Assembly (NCBI GenBank): GCA_963717475.1
Contig: OY970337.1
Span: forward strand, 1,984,001-2,048,000
Direction of reading: 5' to 3'
DNA: 64,000 nt
Origin: AC-32 sp963717475
GTDB taxonomy: Bacteria; Actinomycetota; Thermoleophilia; Gaiellales; Gaiellaceae
Position 1 is the first letter of the stretch. Every line of letters begins with the position of its first letter. The notes beneath the pieces were generated by a model, which worked only from the letters and a program-made list of their open reading frames with translations, did no database searches and was not told where the DNA came from. Below are positions 50,180 to 58,923 of the stretch, piece after piece. Made by a program: the position numbers and the translations under genes.

Positions 50180-51279
50180 GGCAGCGATCCTAGCGTCCGC
50201 TCGGCGACGTCCGCGACGACTCCCTCGAGGCCCCGCGAGCGCGCCACCTCGAGCTGCCGGTCGCACTCGCAGCGGGACGGGTCGAGCGCCTCCAGCAGCT
50301 CCGTGCTGCCGAGCTCACGGGCGGCCGGCGCGACGAGCTCCAGGAGCTCGGCGGCGAGCTCGGAGGCGGTTGCGGTCCGCTCGCCGTCCGGGTGGATCAG
50401 CTCGGCGCGCGGGCCGAACCGAAGCGCGGCCCAGCGGTTCTGGGCGTAGTCGCCGCGCTGAGCCGGGCGCGGAGGCGGGCCTTCGACGACGGTCGCGCAG
50501 AGCGCCTGCAACAGGGCCCCGAAAGCGCCGGTCAGCTCAACGGCGGTGGGCTGGTCGGGCGCGCGGATCTCGAGCGTCCCGAAGCGCGGGTGAGGCCGGA
50601 TGTCCCACCAGAAGCGCGTGTAGCCGTCCGCGAGGCCGATCCGCACGAACCGCTCGACGAACGCCTCCCACTCCGCGTACGAGTCGAAGACAGGCGGCGC
50701 CGACGCGCGCGGCAACTGGGCAAGCACTTCGGCACGACTCGAGCACAGGCCCGTCTCGTCGCCGGCGAGGAAGGGCGAATTCGCCGAGAGCGCGAGCACG
50801 ACCGGTAGCCAGGCGAGCACGCCCTCGAGGGCAGCCATGCACTCGTCGGGCCCGGGCATCCCCACGTGGACGTGCAGCCCGCAGACGGCCTGGCGCCTCG
50901 CCGAGACGCCCGCGTACTGGACGAACTCGAGGTACCGCGGGTCGGGGGCGATCTGCTGGGCCGTCGGAAGGCTGAAGGCGTGCGTCCCCGCGGCCGCGAG
51001 CGCGAGCCCGCTCTCGCGGGCGGCCTCCGCCGCGCACGCTCGCAGCGCGACGACGGACTCGAGCGCTTCTGCGGCCGACCCGCGAACGTCGGTCGCGAGC
51101 TCGACCATCGAGGCCAGCAGCTCCATCTTGAGCACGCCGGGCAGCTCCCGTCCCTCGGCCCACGAGACGAGCGGCTCGACGCCGGGCGTGAGAGCAAGCG
51201 TCTCGCCGTCGAGGATCATGACCTCCTCTTCGAGGCCGAGCGACCAGGGGGTGCTCTCGCCGAAATGCTGCTCGATCAA
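50176..51279 (-). CDS. carboxylate-amine ligase, GCS2/YbdK family
   Basis: This 367-aa protein belongs to the glutamate-cysteine ligase family 2 (YbdK). Motifs are SLGLEEEVMILD with metal-binding glutamates, GLHVHVGMP, RFWWDIRPHPRFGTLEIR and AQNRWAALRFG. YbdK has weak glutamate-cysteine ligase activity; the actual substrates here are open. The start is TTG, right after the hairpin at 51281-51300. Confidence 0.9.
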   Translation of the reverse strand: MIEQHFGESTPWSLGLEEEVMILDGETLALTPGVEPLVSWAEGRELPGVLKMELLASMVELATDVRGSAAEALESVVALRACAAEAARESGLALAAAGTHAFSLPTAQQIAPDPRYLEFVQYAGVSARRQAVCGLHVHVGMPGPDECMAALEGVLAWLPVVLALSANSPFLAGDETGLCSSRAEVLAQLPRASAPPVFDSYAEWEAFVERFVRIGLADGYTRFWWDIRPHPRFGTLEIRAPDQPTAVELTGAFGALLQALCATVVEGPPPRPAQRGDYAQNRWAALRFGPRAELIHPDGERTATASELAAELLELVAPAARELGSTELLEALDPSRCECDRQLEVARSRGLEGVVADVAERTLGSLP

Positions 51280-51280
51280 A

Positions 51281-51300
51281 GGCGGGTAACGCTACCCGCC
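51281..51300. terminator. small perfect hairpin at the end of the proline-rich protein gene
   Basis: GGCGGGTA (51281-51288) pairs with TACCCGCC (51293-51300) around a 4-base loop. It overlaps the stop codon of the proline-rich protein gene and lies two bases before the TTG of the ligase gene. It may reduce transcription or translation of the downstream genes. Confidence 0.5.
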
Positions 51301-52293
51301 GGTCGGCTCACCCGGACCGCGCATGTTGCGCACCACGTAGACCGCGATCGCCAGCGCCAGGGCCGCGGTCAGGCCGAGGAAGATCCACGAGAGACGTGAC
51401 CCGCCGCCGCCGAAAGGCACGAGCCGCGGCGGGCGGAGGATGCCCGGGCCGGAGGACTTCTCAGGAGCCGAGCGCGCCGTCGCGCCCTCGACGCCGAACG
51501 CCGGCGGCGGCGCCTTCGCGCTGATCGTCACTGCGGGCAGCTGCAGACCGCCCGCAGCTTCCGGCCCGCTGCACGCCATCCTCACGGGCGCCGACTGCTC
51601 GCGCCGGGTCAACCGGTGGCCCGGCCGAACCACCTCGACGGCGATCCTGCCGATCCGCTTCCGCGTCCCGCCTCGAATCGTGACGACGTCGATCGCGTAG
51701 CGGCCTGGCCCGAGCGGGCGGCCGTGCACGCGTCCGCTGAAGCGCACCCGGTTCTGACCGGCCTTGCCGTGGACGCGCTTGCGCCCGACGACCTCGCAAT
51801 TCGGGCTCGGCCCGATGACCACGAGCTCGACCCGTCCCGGACGGGCCAGGCGGAAGTTGATCGTCGTCCCGCGTCTGCGGCCCCTGGTCGAGAAGCGGGT
51901 CCGCGAGGCCTTCACCCGCCGCGCCTGGGCGTTCTGCGCCGCCAGCGAGCCCGCGCTCCCGGAGGGAGGCGTGCTTCCGCCGCTCTGACCGGCTCCCCCT
52001 CCACCGGGAGGCGCCGGCGGCGTGGGAACGGTCACCGGCGGCGGCGGCGCGCCGGGCGGAAGCGGCGGTGGCGGAGGGAGCGGCGGTGGCGGAGGGAGCG
52101 GCGGGAGCGGAGGCGGGGGCGGAAGCGGCGGTGGCGGAGGCAGCGGTGGGACCGTCGGAACCGTGGTCGGCACCGTGATCGTGGGCAGCGTCAGCGACGA
52201 GATCAGGTCGCCGCGCGCTGGGTTGTCGTACGCGATTCCCGCTGCCAGACCGGCGAGGCCGGTCAGGGCGAACAGAAGCAGCCGTTGCCGCAT
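51292..52293 (-). CDS. proline-rich exported protein with C-terminal membrane anchor
   Basis: This 333-aa protein has an N-terminal signal or anchor helix (residues 4-22). It is followed by a PPPPPLPP-type repeat tract at about 45-90 and a beta-rich domain at about 125-235. A C-terminal helix (SWIFLGLTAALALAIAVYVV) precedes a short tail. It looks like a wall-spanning exported protein. A good Shine-Dalgarno (GGAGG) precedes the ATG. It is part of the ECF sigma operon. I do not recognise the beta domain. Confidence 0.7.
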   Translation of the reverse strand: MRQRLLLFALTGLAGLAAGIAYDNPARGDLISSLTLPTITVPTTVPTVPPLPPPPPLPPPPPLPPLPPPPPLPPPPPLPPGAPPPPVTVPTPPAPPGGGGAGQSGGSTPPSGSAGSLAAQNAQARRVKASRTRFSTRGRRRGTTINFRLARPGRVELVVIGPSPNCEVVGRKRVHGKAGQNRVRFSGRVHGRPLGPGRYAIDVVTIRGGTRKRIGRIAVEVVRPGHRLTRREQSAPVRMACSGPEAAGGLQLPAVTISAKAPPPAFGVEGATARSAPEKSSGPGILRPPRLVPFGGGGSRLSWIFLGLTAALALAIAVYVVRNMRGPGEPTGG

Positions 52294-52341
52294 GGAGGCA
52301 CCTCCACGAAAGAAACGCGCTACGAGCGCAAATGGATACGG

Positions 52342-52851
52342 TCAGCCGAGCACGAGCTCGGTCGTCCCGGACGAGACCGTCCGAGGCCGGCCGTTGACCG
52401 AGAGGTCCACGTTGCCGGCAGCCCCGAGCTCGAGCCAGATCCGCCGGCCGCGCAGGGAAAGGCTGTCGCCCTCGAGGAGCGTCCTCTCGGCGAGCAGAGG
52501 CCCCGTCGCCGACCCGCGGTGAGCGGAGATCCAGCAGCTGCCACGGCTGGCCGCGATCGTCACGAACAGGAGCCGCTTGGCGGCGACGGCGTGGCCTGCG
52601 ACTGGCGTCACGACCGGCGGCGGAGCCGGAGGAGGAGGTGCGGGGGGCGGCGGTGGCGCGACCGGCATCGGCGCGGGCGGCGAGGCGGACGCCTGCGAAA
52701 CCGCGTCGTCGCCGAAGTGCCCGGTCCAGAGCAGCGCGGCGTAGACCGCGAATGCCATGTTGGCGACCACGAGGAGCGCGATGACGACCTCGTACCAGCG
52801 GCGACGCACGTCAAGAGGTTCGGCCGTGCGGCGCGGGTCTCCTGCCCGCAA
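52342..52851 (-). CDS. membrane protein with RodZ C-terminal (DUF4115)-like domain
   Basis: This 169-aa protein has one transmembrane helix near residues 20-42 (YEVVIALLVVANMAFAVYAA), a proline-rich linker, then a domain at about 90-169. Its RGSCWISAHRGSATGPLLAE and LSVNGRPRTV segments resemble the DUF4115 domain at the outer end of RodZ. No HTH precedes the helix. It follows the anti-sigma gene by eight bases and may be its membrane partner. The start is TTG; a GTG 42 nt later is possible. Confidence 0.65.
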   Translation of the reverse strand: MRAGDPRRTAEPLDVRRRWYEVVIALLVVANMAFAVYAALLWTGHFGDDAVSQASASPPAPMPVAPPPPPAPPPPAPPPVVTPVAGHAVAAKRLLFVTIAASRGSCWISAHRGSATGPLLAERTLLEGDSLSLRGRRIWLELGAAGNVDLSVNGRPRTVSSGTTELVLG

Positions 52852-52859
52852 ACGAGGGA

Positions 52860-53111
52860 TCAGGTGCTGTGCCAGCCGCGAAAGGCATCAAGCAGCGCGC
52901 GCTCGGCCTCGGGTGAGAGCGCGTCCTCGGTGAGCCGGCCGGCGACGGCGACCGTCTGGCGAATCTGCTCCAGGTACGCCGTGCAGCCGTCGCAGCGGGA
53001 GATGTGATCCTCGAAGCGCAGCCGCTCCTCCTCGGGGAGCGCGCCCTCGAGGTAATCCGTGACGAGCTCGACGAACTCCCGGCAGCTCAGCTGTTCGACC
53101 TGTTGGCTCAC
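52860..53111 (-). CDS. zf-HC2 anti-sigma factor
   Basis: This 83-aa protein has a zinc-binding anti-sigma domain: CREFVELVTDYLEGALPEEE followed by HISRCDGCTAYLEQ, the HxxxCxxC site. There is no membrane segment. It overlaps the sigma gene by four bases (GTGA), so it should bind that sigma factor. Confidence 0.9.
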   Translation of the reverse strand: MSQQVEQLSCREFVELVTDYLEGALPEEERLRFEDHISRCDGCTAYLEQIRQTVAVAGRLTEDALSPEAERALLDAFRGWHST

Positions 53112-53743
53112 GTGCCGTCCTCGCTCAGATACGCCTCGAGCGCGGCTCGTACCTTCGAGCGCGCGCGGTGGAGTAACACTCGTTGATTGGTCTCGCTCAG
53201 GTCGAGGGCGTTACGGACCTCTTCGCTCGACCAGCCCTCGACGTCGCGCAGGGAGATGACCATCCGCTGCGTCGCCGGCAGCGCCTCGATGGCATCCGCG
53301 ATCACGCGGCGCGTCTCGGCAGCCTCGAGCGCGTCCTCCGGCCACGGCGCCGGCTTGACCGCCCAGTGGCCCGGCCAGCGCGGATGCTCCGGGTCGAGGA
53401 AGCGATCCGCGTCCACGGCAGGCTCCGGCACGCGGCCGGGCTCCTGGAGCGCGGAGAACGGCAGCGTGCGCCCGTCGCGCACGGCGCGGGTCTTGGCGAT
53501 GTTGGTCAGGATCCGAAAGATCCACGTGCGCAGCGACGAACGGCCTTCGAACCGGTCGAGCCCCTTGAGCACGCCGAGCCAGGTCTCGGCGGCGACGTCC
53601 TCGGCGGCCGCCTGCGTGGGCACGTAGATCCGCGCCACCCGGACGAGCGACGGGTGATACTCGCGAACGAGCGCGCGAAACGCCTCCTCGTCACCCGCCC
53701 GCAGCGCAGCGACCAACTGCTCCTCGCCCGCGGTCTCGACCAC
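53108..53743 (-). CDS. ECF sigma factor
   Basis: This 211-aa protein has region 2 (VREYHPSLVRVARIYVPTQA and RTWIFRILTNIAKTRAV) and region 4 (MVISLRDVEGWSSEEVRNAL). The anti-sigma gene follows directly. It heads a six-gene run on the minus strand ending at 49964. TACAGT (53755 to 53750) lies six bases before the GTG, so this mRNA is probably leaderless. The stress that activates it is unknown; the downstream membrane genes suggest an envelope signal. Confidence 0.92.
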   Translation of the reverse strand: MVETAGEEQLVAALRAGDEEAFRALVREYHPSLVRVARIYVPTQAAAEDVAAETWLGVLKGLDRFEGRSSLRTWIFRILTNIAKTRAVRDGRTLPFSALQEPGRVPEPAVDADRFLDPEHPRWPGHWAVKPAPWPEDALEAAETRRVIADAIEALPATQRMVISLRDVEGWSSEEVRNALDLSETNQRVLLHRARSKVRAALEAYLSEDGT

Positions 53744-53749
53744 GCGGCG

Positions 53750-53755
53750 ACTGTA
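53750..53755 (-). promoter_or_regulatory. -10 element TACAGT of the ECF sigma operon
   Basis: TACAGT reads from 53755 to 53750 and is followed by CGCCGC and the GTG start. No Shine-Dalgarno is present. Confidence 0.45.
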
Positions 53756-53785
53756 ACGGAGGCCGGAAAGGAGAGACCACCAGCC

Positions 53786-55147
53786 ATGAGCGAACGCTTC
53801 GACCTGATCGTGATCGGCGGCGGCTCGGCCGCACGAGACGCAGCGGGCAAGGCGGCCCGCGAGCACGGCGCGCACGTCGCGCTGATCGAGCGCGAGCGCT
53901 GGGGCGGCAGCTGCCCGAACGTCGCCTGCGCGCCGACGAAGGCCTATCTCGTCGCGGCGGAGCTCGCGCACGATGTCGACTCCCTCGGCCCGCGGATCGG
54001 CGTGGACGCGGGCCCCTCGCGCGTCGACCTCGCCCGCGTGCACGACTGGAAGGACTCGCTGAAGCGGCCGCAACCGCAATGGGTGGCCGACCTCGAGGCG
54101 CAGGGGTTGACGCCGATCACCGGCGAGGCGGAGCTCGTCGACCCGCGCACCGTCCGCGTCGGCGAGCGCGAGCTTCAGGCCGACCGGATCCTGATCGCGA
54201 CCGGCTCCCGGACCGCGATACCTCCGATCGAGGGGATCGAGGAGGCCGGGTGGCTCGACCACATCTCGGCGCTCGAGCTGACCGAGGTCCCGCGGTCGCT
54301 GCTCGTGGTCGGCGCCGGCGCCGTCGGCCTCGAGTTCGGGCAGGCGTTCTCGCGCTTCGGCTCCAAGGTGACGATCGTCGACGCGCTGGACCGGATCGCA
54401 CCCGCCTCCGACGCGGAGGCCTCGGCCACGCTGGCCGCGGCGCTCCGCGAGGAGGGGATCGAGATCGCCACCTCGGTCTTCGTGCAGCACGCAGCGAGGG
54501 AGGGCGACGAGATCGCGGTCACGGTCGCGCCGCGCGACGGCTCGCCCGAGCTCGAGCTGCGCGTGGAGCGGATCCTGCTCGCGTCTGGCCGCGTGCCGAA
54601 CCTCGAAGGGCTCAATGCCGAGAAGCTCGGTCTCGAGACGACCAGGACAGGGATCGTCGTGGACGAGCGCCTGCGCACCTCGGTCCCCGGGATCTGGGCC
54701 GCAGGGGACGTCAACGCGGTCGCACAGCTGACGCCCGTCGCCCAGTACCAGGCGCGCATCGCCGTCGCGGGCATGTTCGACGCGGACGCGCCTGCCGCCG
54801 ACTACTCGTTCCTGCCGACGTCGATCTTCACCGACCCGGAGCTGGCCGGCGTCGGCCTCACCGAGGACCAGGCTCGCGACGCAGGGCACGACGTCGGCGT
54901 CGCGCGAAACGACCATGTCAAGCGCTTCTCGTACATCGAGGCCAAGCACGGCCTCTTCAAGATCGTCTTCGACCGCGGAACCCGCCGCGTGCTCGGGCTG
55001 CACATCGTCTCGCGGAACGGAGGCGACGTCGTCCAGGGGCTGGCGCTCGCGCTCAAGCTCGGCGCGACCGTCGAGGACCTCGCCGGGATGCACCACGTGT
55101 ACCCGACGTACGGAGAAGGCGTGAAGGCCGCCGCCGAAAGGGCTTAG
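53786..55147 (+). CDS. FAD/NAD-linked disulfide oxidoreductase (Lpd/MerA-like)
   Basis: This 453-aa flavoprotein has the FAD motif IVIGGGSAARDAAGKAA and the redox site GGSCPNVACAPTKA, a CxxxxC pair in the position of the Lpd/MerA disulfide. The second nucleotide motif is VVGAGAVGLEFGQ, the FAD-site GIWAAGDV follows, and the dimerisation domain ends in MHHVYPTYGEG with the catalytic His-Glu region. Mercuric-reductase-like proteins without the C-terminal Cys pair often reduce other disulfides. GGAGAG precedes the ATG. Confidence 0.88.
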   Translation: MSERFDLIVIGGGSAARDAAGKAAREHGAHVALIERERWGGSCPNVACAPTKAYLVAAELAHDVDSLGPRIGVDAGPSRVDLARVHDWKDSLKRPQPQWVADLEAQGLTPITGEAELVDPRTVRVGERELQADRILIATGSRTAIPPIEGIEEAGWLDHISALELTEVPRSLLVVGAGAVGLEFGQAFSRFGSKVTIVDALDRIAPASDAEASATLAAALREEGIEIATSVFVQHAAREGDEIAVTVAPRDGSPELELRVERILLASGRVPNLEGLNAEKLGLETTRTGIVVDERLRTSVPGIWAAGDVNAVAQLTPVAQYQARIAVAGMFDADAPAADYSFLPTSIFTDPELAGVGLTEDQARDAGHDVGVARNDHVKRFSYIEAKHGLFKIVFDRGTRRVLGLHIVSRNGGDVVQGLALALKLGATVEDLAGMHHVYPTYGEGVKAAAERA

Positions 55148-55155
55148 GAAAACAA

Positions 55156-55190
55156 GGAAGGAGGCCCGGGCAGGCGGCGGGCCTCCTTCC
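55156..55190. terminator. bidirectional terminator hairpin
   Basis: GGAAGGAGGCCCG (55156-55168) pairs perfectly with CGGGCCTCCTTCC (55178-55190) around nine bases. On the minus strand TTGTTTTCC follows, so it probably ends the HtrA mRNA. It also lies nine bases after the flavoprotein stop. Confidence 0.8.
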
Positions 55191-55274
55191 TACCTCCCGG
55201 CCGGCCGCGCTGGCGTGCGGCCGGGCCGGGAACCGGGCCCCAGGGGGTCGGGGCCGGATGTTGGACGGCGAACG

Positions 55275-56471
55275 TCATGGGGAGGGTTGCCGCCCAAGCT
55301 TCACGTCGAGGGTCTCCTTGCTGTCTCCGCGCCAGATCTCGAGCGAGATCGTGTTGCCGGGCTGCTTGGCCGAGATCACGTCGCGCAGCTGGTCGAGGGA
55401 GAAGAGCCGGACGCCGTCGGCGGCGACCGCCAGGTCCCCTCCGAGCGGGTACGTCTCGCCTGAGACGGTCACCTGCTGCTTGCCGCCACGCAGGCCCGCC
55501 TTCGCCGCCGAGCTGCCGGGGTCGACGCTCGCGACGAGCAGGCCGTTCGAGGCGGGCAGCCGGAACAGCCGGGCGATCTGCGGCGTGACGGCCTGGGCGC
55601 GGATTCCGAGGAACGCGTGCTCCACGTGCCCGGTCTTGATGATCTGCGCGGCGACCGTCTTGACGGTGTCGATCGGGACGGCGAAGCCGATCCCGATGTT
55701 GCTGCCGGTGTCGCTCTGGATCTGGGAGTTGACGCCGACCACGTCGCCGTTCGCGTCGAGCAGCGGGCCACCCGAGTTGCCGTGGTTGAGCGCGGCGTCC
55801 GTCTGGATGACGTGATCGATCGAGTACTGGCCGTCCGGCGCGGCGATCACGCGCTGCAGGGCGCTGACGATGCCGGCCGTGACCGTGCGATCGAGGCCGA
55901 GGGGGTTCCCGATCGCGACCACCGAGTCGCCGACGTGCACGTTGTCCGAGTTTCCGAGGGTGAGCGGCGTGAGCGCGCGCGAGTGGACGTCGACCTGGAG
56001 CACGGCGACGTCGGTCGACGGATCGGACCCGACGACCCGCGCCTTCACGCTCTCGTTGTTCGAGAAGCTGACGCTGACCGTCCGCGCGCCCTGGACGACG
56101 TGGTAGTTCGTGACGATGTGGCCGGCCTTGTCGATGACGAAGCCCGAGCCGAGGGCCTGCTGCCGCTGCTTCTGGGGGACGGGGAAGCCGAAGAAGGGAT
56201 CGAGCGACTGCGTCTTCACGACCTGGGTCGCCGTCACCTGGACGACGCCGGGCGCGTCGCGCCTGTAAATCTCGTTCACCGAGAGCGCTTTCCCGGTGCG
56301 GAAGGCCGTCGCGGTCGCGGTCCCGCCGGTCGCCTGGATCTCGCGGACCGTGGTCGTCGAGGCCGCCGAAAATGCCCCGAGAGCAGCCGCGCCCGCCAGC
56401 GCGAGGCCCGCGCCGGCGCCGGCTGCCGCAAAGATGCCCAGGCCGAGAAAGATCCGCGCTCGTCCTGCCAT
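55275..56471 (-). CDS. HtrA/DegP-type serine protease with PDZ domain
   Basis: This 398-aa membrane-anchored protease degrades misfolded exported proteins. One N-terminal helix (about 8-38) precedes the trypsin-like domain with His in NYHVVQG, Asp in STDVAVLQV and Ser in HGNSGGPLLD. One PDZ domain follows at about 300-390 (LAVAADGVRLFSLDQLRDV). This is the usual actinobacterial HtrA/PepD layout. TAGGAG precedes the ATG. Confidence 0.94.
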   Translation of the reverse strand: MAGRARIFLGLGIFAAAGAGAGLALAGAAALGAFSAASTTTVREIQATGGTATATAFRTGKALSVNEIYRRDAPGVVQVTATQVVKTQSLDPFFGFPVPQKQRQQALGSGFVIDKAGHIVTNYHVVQGARTVSVSFSNNESVKARVVGSDPSTDVAVLQVDVHSRALTPLTLGNSDNVHVGDSVVAIGNPLGLDRTVTAGIVSALQRVIAAPDGQYSIDHVIQTDAALNHGNSGGPLLDANGDVVGVNSQIQSDTGSNIGIGFAVPIDTVKTVAAQIIKTGHVEHAFLGIRAQAVTPQIARLFRLPASNGLLVASVDPGSSAAKAGLRGGKQQVTVSGETYPLGGDLAVAADGVRLFSLDQLRDVISAKQPGNTISLEIWRGDSKETLDVKLGRQPSP

Positions 56472-56607
56472 TGCTCCTATTGAAGCGCCGGGGTGTTCAG
56501 TCGCTGTTGCGCCGCATTAAGCCTGCGTTAAGCCGATTTTCGGCTCTTGCGTACCCGAATGCGCCCCTTTCCCGTTCTGGATGGAAAGACGAAAGGGGGA
56601 CCACCTC

Positions 56608-56685
56608 GTGTCGATCCTCTGGATCATCCTGATCATCGTTCTCGTGCTGCTGCTGCTCGGCTTCTTCGGCCGCGGCCGCTGGTAA
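56608..56685 (+). CDS. 25-aa membrane peptide
   Basis: The ORF reads MSILWIILIIVLVLLLLGFF then GRGRW, a single transmembrane helix with a basic tail. AAGGGGG eight to twelve bases before the GTG is a strong Shine-Dalgarno and a perfect 12-bp hairpin follows the stop, which supports a real gene. The tail resembles that of small hydrophobic proteins such as the 53-aa one at 37428. Function is unknown. Confidence 0.6.
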   Translation: MSILWIILIIVLVLLLLGFFGRGRW

Positions 56686-56708
56686 TAGGCCCACCGGTTC
56701 GCCGATGT

Positions 56709-56736
56709 AGGCCGCCCGGCCCTTGCCGGGCGGCCT
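56709..56736. terminator. terminator-like hairpin after the 25-aa peptide gene
   Basis: AGGCCGCCCGGC (56709-56720) pairs perfectly with GCCGGGCGGCCT (56725-56736) around four bases. No T run follows, as is common in very GC-rich genomes. Confidence 0.65.
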
Positions 56737-56757
56737 CCGGCGCGCGATCCTGTTCTG

Positions 56758-57543
56758 GTGGATCGCGCCCGGATTCTCAGCGTCCTCGCACGCGCCGACC
56801 AGGTGCCCGAGCTCCCGAGGCTCGGCGGGATGGCGCGTGCCGACGGCGTCGTGATCGCGAGTGAGCGGTTCTGGGCGTTCGCGAGCCGCGACGGCGCCGT
56901 CCAGGAGGGCGTGATGCCCTCGCCGCCGCGCTTTGTGCGACGGTTTCCCCTCCTGCGCGGGATGGTGCGGCTCGGCCTGGCGCTGACGCCGCTCTTCCGC
57001 GGTCGGGGCGTTGCGCGCCGGCGCGAGCGAGTGTTCCTGCTCGCCGCGCTGCTGGCGCCGCTGTCGCTCGTCTTCCTGCCGCAGTCCGCGTCGCTTCCGC
57101 TCGGAATCGCGATCGGCGTCGTCCTGATCGGATGGATGCTTCGCGGCCGGACACTCTTCCTGCACGGCGCCGAGCACCGCGCGATTGCCGCAGCCGAGGC
57201 CGGCAGCCTCGTCCCGACCTGGGTCGGACAGGCGAAGCCTTCGCGGTTCGCGCCACGCTGCGGGACGAACTTCGCGGCGCTCGTGTTCCCCGTGTCCATG
57301 CTCGCCGATCGCCTCTGGCCGCTCCCGGCGGCGGCCTACACGCCCTTTGCCATCTCGCTTCTCTCCCTCGCGCTGACGATGGAGCTGTGGCAGCTGGTCC
57401 AGGCCTCGCGCCACCGGGTCGCGCGGGTCTTCCTCCTTCCCGGGCTCGCGTTGCAGCGCCTGACCACGCAAGAGCCCGTGGTCGAGGAGACGCAGATCGC
57501 CCTCACGGCGGTCGCGTCCGTGCTCGAACGAGAGCTCATTTAA
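56758..57543 (+). CDS. DUF1385 family membrane protein
   Basis: This 261-aa protein belongs to DUF1385 (YqhQ-like). It has the family signature LFLHGAEHRAIAAAEAG, then RFAPRCGTNFAALVF, and four transmembrane segments. Conserved His, Glu and Cys suggest a metal site. Function is unknown. The GTG start has no clear Shine-Dalgarno. Confidence 0.87.
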   Translation: MDRARILSVLARADQVPELPRLGGMARADGVVIASERFWAFASRDGAVQEGVMPSPPRFVRRFPLLRGMVRLGLALTPLFRGRGVARRRERVFLLAALLAPLSLVFLPQSASLPLGIAIGVVLIGWMLRGRTLFLHGAEHRAIAAAEAGSLVPTWVGQAKPSRFAPRCGTNFAALVFPVSMLADRLWPLPAAAYTPFAISLLSLALTMELWQLVQASRHRVARVFLLPGLALQRLTTQEPVVEETQIALTAVASVLERELI

Positions 57544-57591
57544 TCCGAACGGGCGGTTCAAGCCGTCCGACGGAACGCCGATAAAGAGGCG

Positions 57592-58923
57592 ATGCCGCCT
57601 GTTTACCGTGGACCGTTCGGCAAGCCGCAGGCCGAGCGCCTTCTCTGGCGCGCCGGTTTCGGCCCCCGGCCCGGTGAGGCCGAGAGGCTCGCCAAGAAGG
57701 GGCTCGAGCACGCCGTTCACTCGCTGACCCACCCCGGGCGCGAGCGCCTGCGCGGCCCCAAGCCGCACGACGACAACGGCCACCCGCTCGCCCCGTACGA
57801 CGCCTGGGGCCACGATCAGCTCTGGTGGCTCGACCGGATGGTTCGCACGAGCCGCCCGCTCGCCGAGCGGATGACGCTCGTCTGGCACGACTGGTTCGCG
57901 ACCTCCGAGGACGCAAGCAACGCGCGCCTGATGATCCGCCAGAACAACCTCTTCCGAAAGCACGGCCTCGGCTCGTTCCTGACGCTGCTGACGGACGTGA
58001 CCTGCGACCCGGCGATGCTCCTCTGGCTCTCGGGCACGGACAACACGAAGGACTCGCCGAACGAGAACTACGGCCGCGAGCTGATGGAGCTGTTCACCAT
58101 CGGCGCCGATCGCGGCGGCTACACCGAGCGCGACGTCCGCGAGCAGGCGCGCGCGCTCACCGGCTGGCGCAACGACTGGAGCGACAACCTCGGGCCGATC
58201 CACTTCCGCTTCGACAAGCGCCGGCACGACCCCGGCGTGAAGCGGATCTTCGGCAAGCGCGGCCACTTCGACTGGCGCGACTCGTGCCGGCTCTGCGTCC
58301 AGCACCGCCTCCACCCGTCGTTCTTCGTCACGAAGCTCTGGAGCTACTTCGTGCCGACCCCGCCGCCGGCGGCGACGAAGCGCTCGCTCGAGCGGCTGTA
58401 CGTCGCTCACGGGCATGCGATCGGCCCGGTCGTCGAGGCGATCCTCAAGCACCCGGCGCTCTACGACGGACCGCGCATGGTGAAACCCCCGGCCGTCTAC
58501 GTCGCCGGCCTGCTGCGTTCGCTGCGCCGCGGCATCGACACCGAGGCCTGGACGTGGCTGATGGACCTCGCCGGCCAGTCGCTCTTCTTCCCGCCGAACG
58601 TCGCGGGCTGGGACGACACGCGCTGGCTCGACACTTCGACGTACCGCGCCCGCTGGCTGATCGCCTCGCACGCGATCCGGCCGCACGAGCTCAAGGGCGA
58701 CAAGGCGAAGCTCCCCGCCGACGCGGCGAAGCTGCTCACCCGCGCGGAGGCGTTCTTCGGCAAGCCGGTCCTGACCGGCCGCACGCACGGCGAGCTGAAG
58801 CGCTTCGCGAGGCACGCGCTCGGCGACGCGAACGCCCGCTGGAAGAAGGAGCAGTACCCGGCGCTGATCGAGAACGCGCTGCGGCAGCTGCTCGCCTCGT
58901 CCCCCGACCTCCAGACCTGCTGA
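57592..58923 (+). CDS. DUF1800 family protein
   Basis: This 443-aa protein matches DUF1800: AERLLWRAGFGPRPGEAERL near the start, VWHDWFATS, NENYGRELMELFTIG and the late FPPNVAGWDDTRWLD. It has no obvious signal peptide. DUF1800 and DUF1501 genes usually occur as neighbours, as here, and no biochemical role is known. AGAGG lies close before the ATG and the stop overlaps the DUF1501 start (TGATG). Confidence 0.9.
   Translation: MPPVYRGPFGKPQAERLLWRAGFGPRPGEAERLAKKGLEHAVHSLTHPGRERLRGPKPHDDNGHPLAPYDAWGHDQLWWLDRMVRTSRPLAERMTLVWHDWFATSEDASNARLMIRQNNLFRKHGLGSFLTLLTDVTCDPAMLLWLSGTDNTKDSPNENYGRELMELFTIGADRGGYTERDVREQARALTGWRNDWSDNLGPIHFRFDKRRHDPGVKRIFGKRGHFDWRDSCRLCVQHRLHPSFFVTKLWSYFVPTPPPAATKRSLERLYVAHGHAIGPVVEAILKHPALYDGPRMVKPPAVYVAGLLRSLRRGIDTEAWTWLMDLAGQSLFFPPNVAGWDDTRWLDTSTYRARWLIASHAIRPHELKGDKAKLPADAAKLLTRAEAFFGKPVLTGRTHGELKRFARHALGDANARWKKEQYPALIENALRQLLASSPDLQTC

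Noticed and set aside
52050..52150. Possible CRISPR-like or minisatellite array in the GGCGG-rich tract
   Set aside because: It is the coding sequence of the PPPPPLPP repeat of an exported protein; the units are short and have no spacers.
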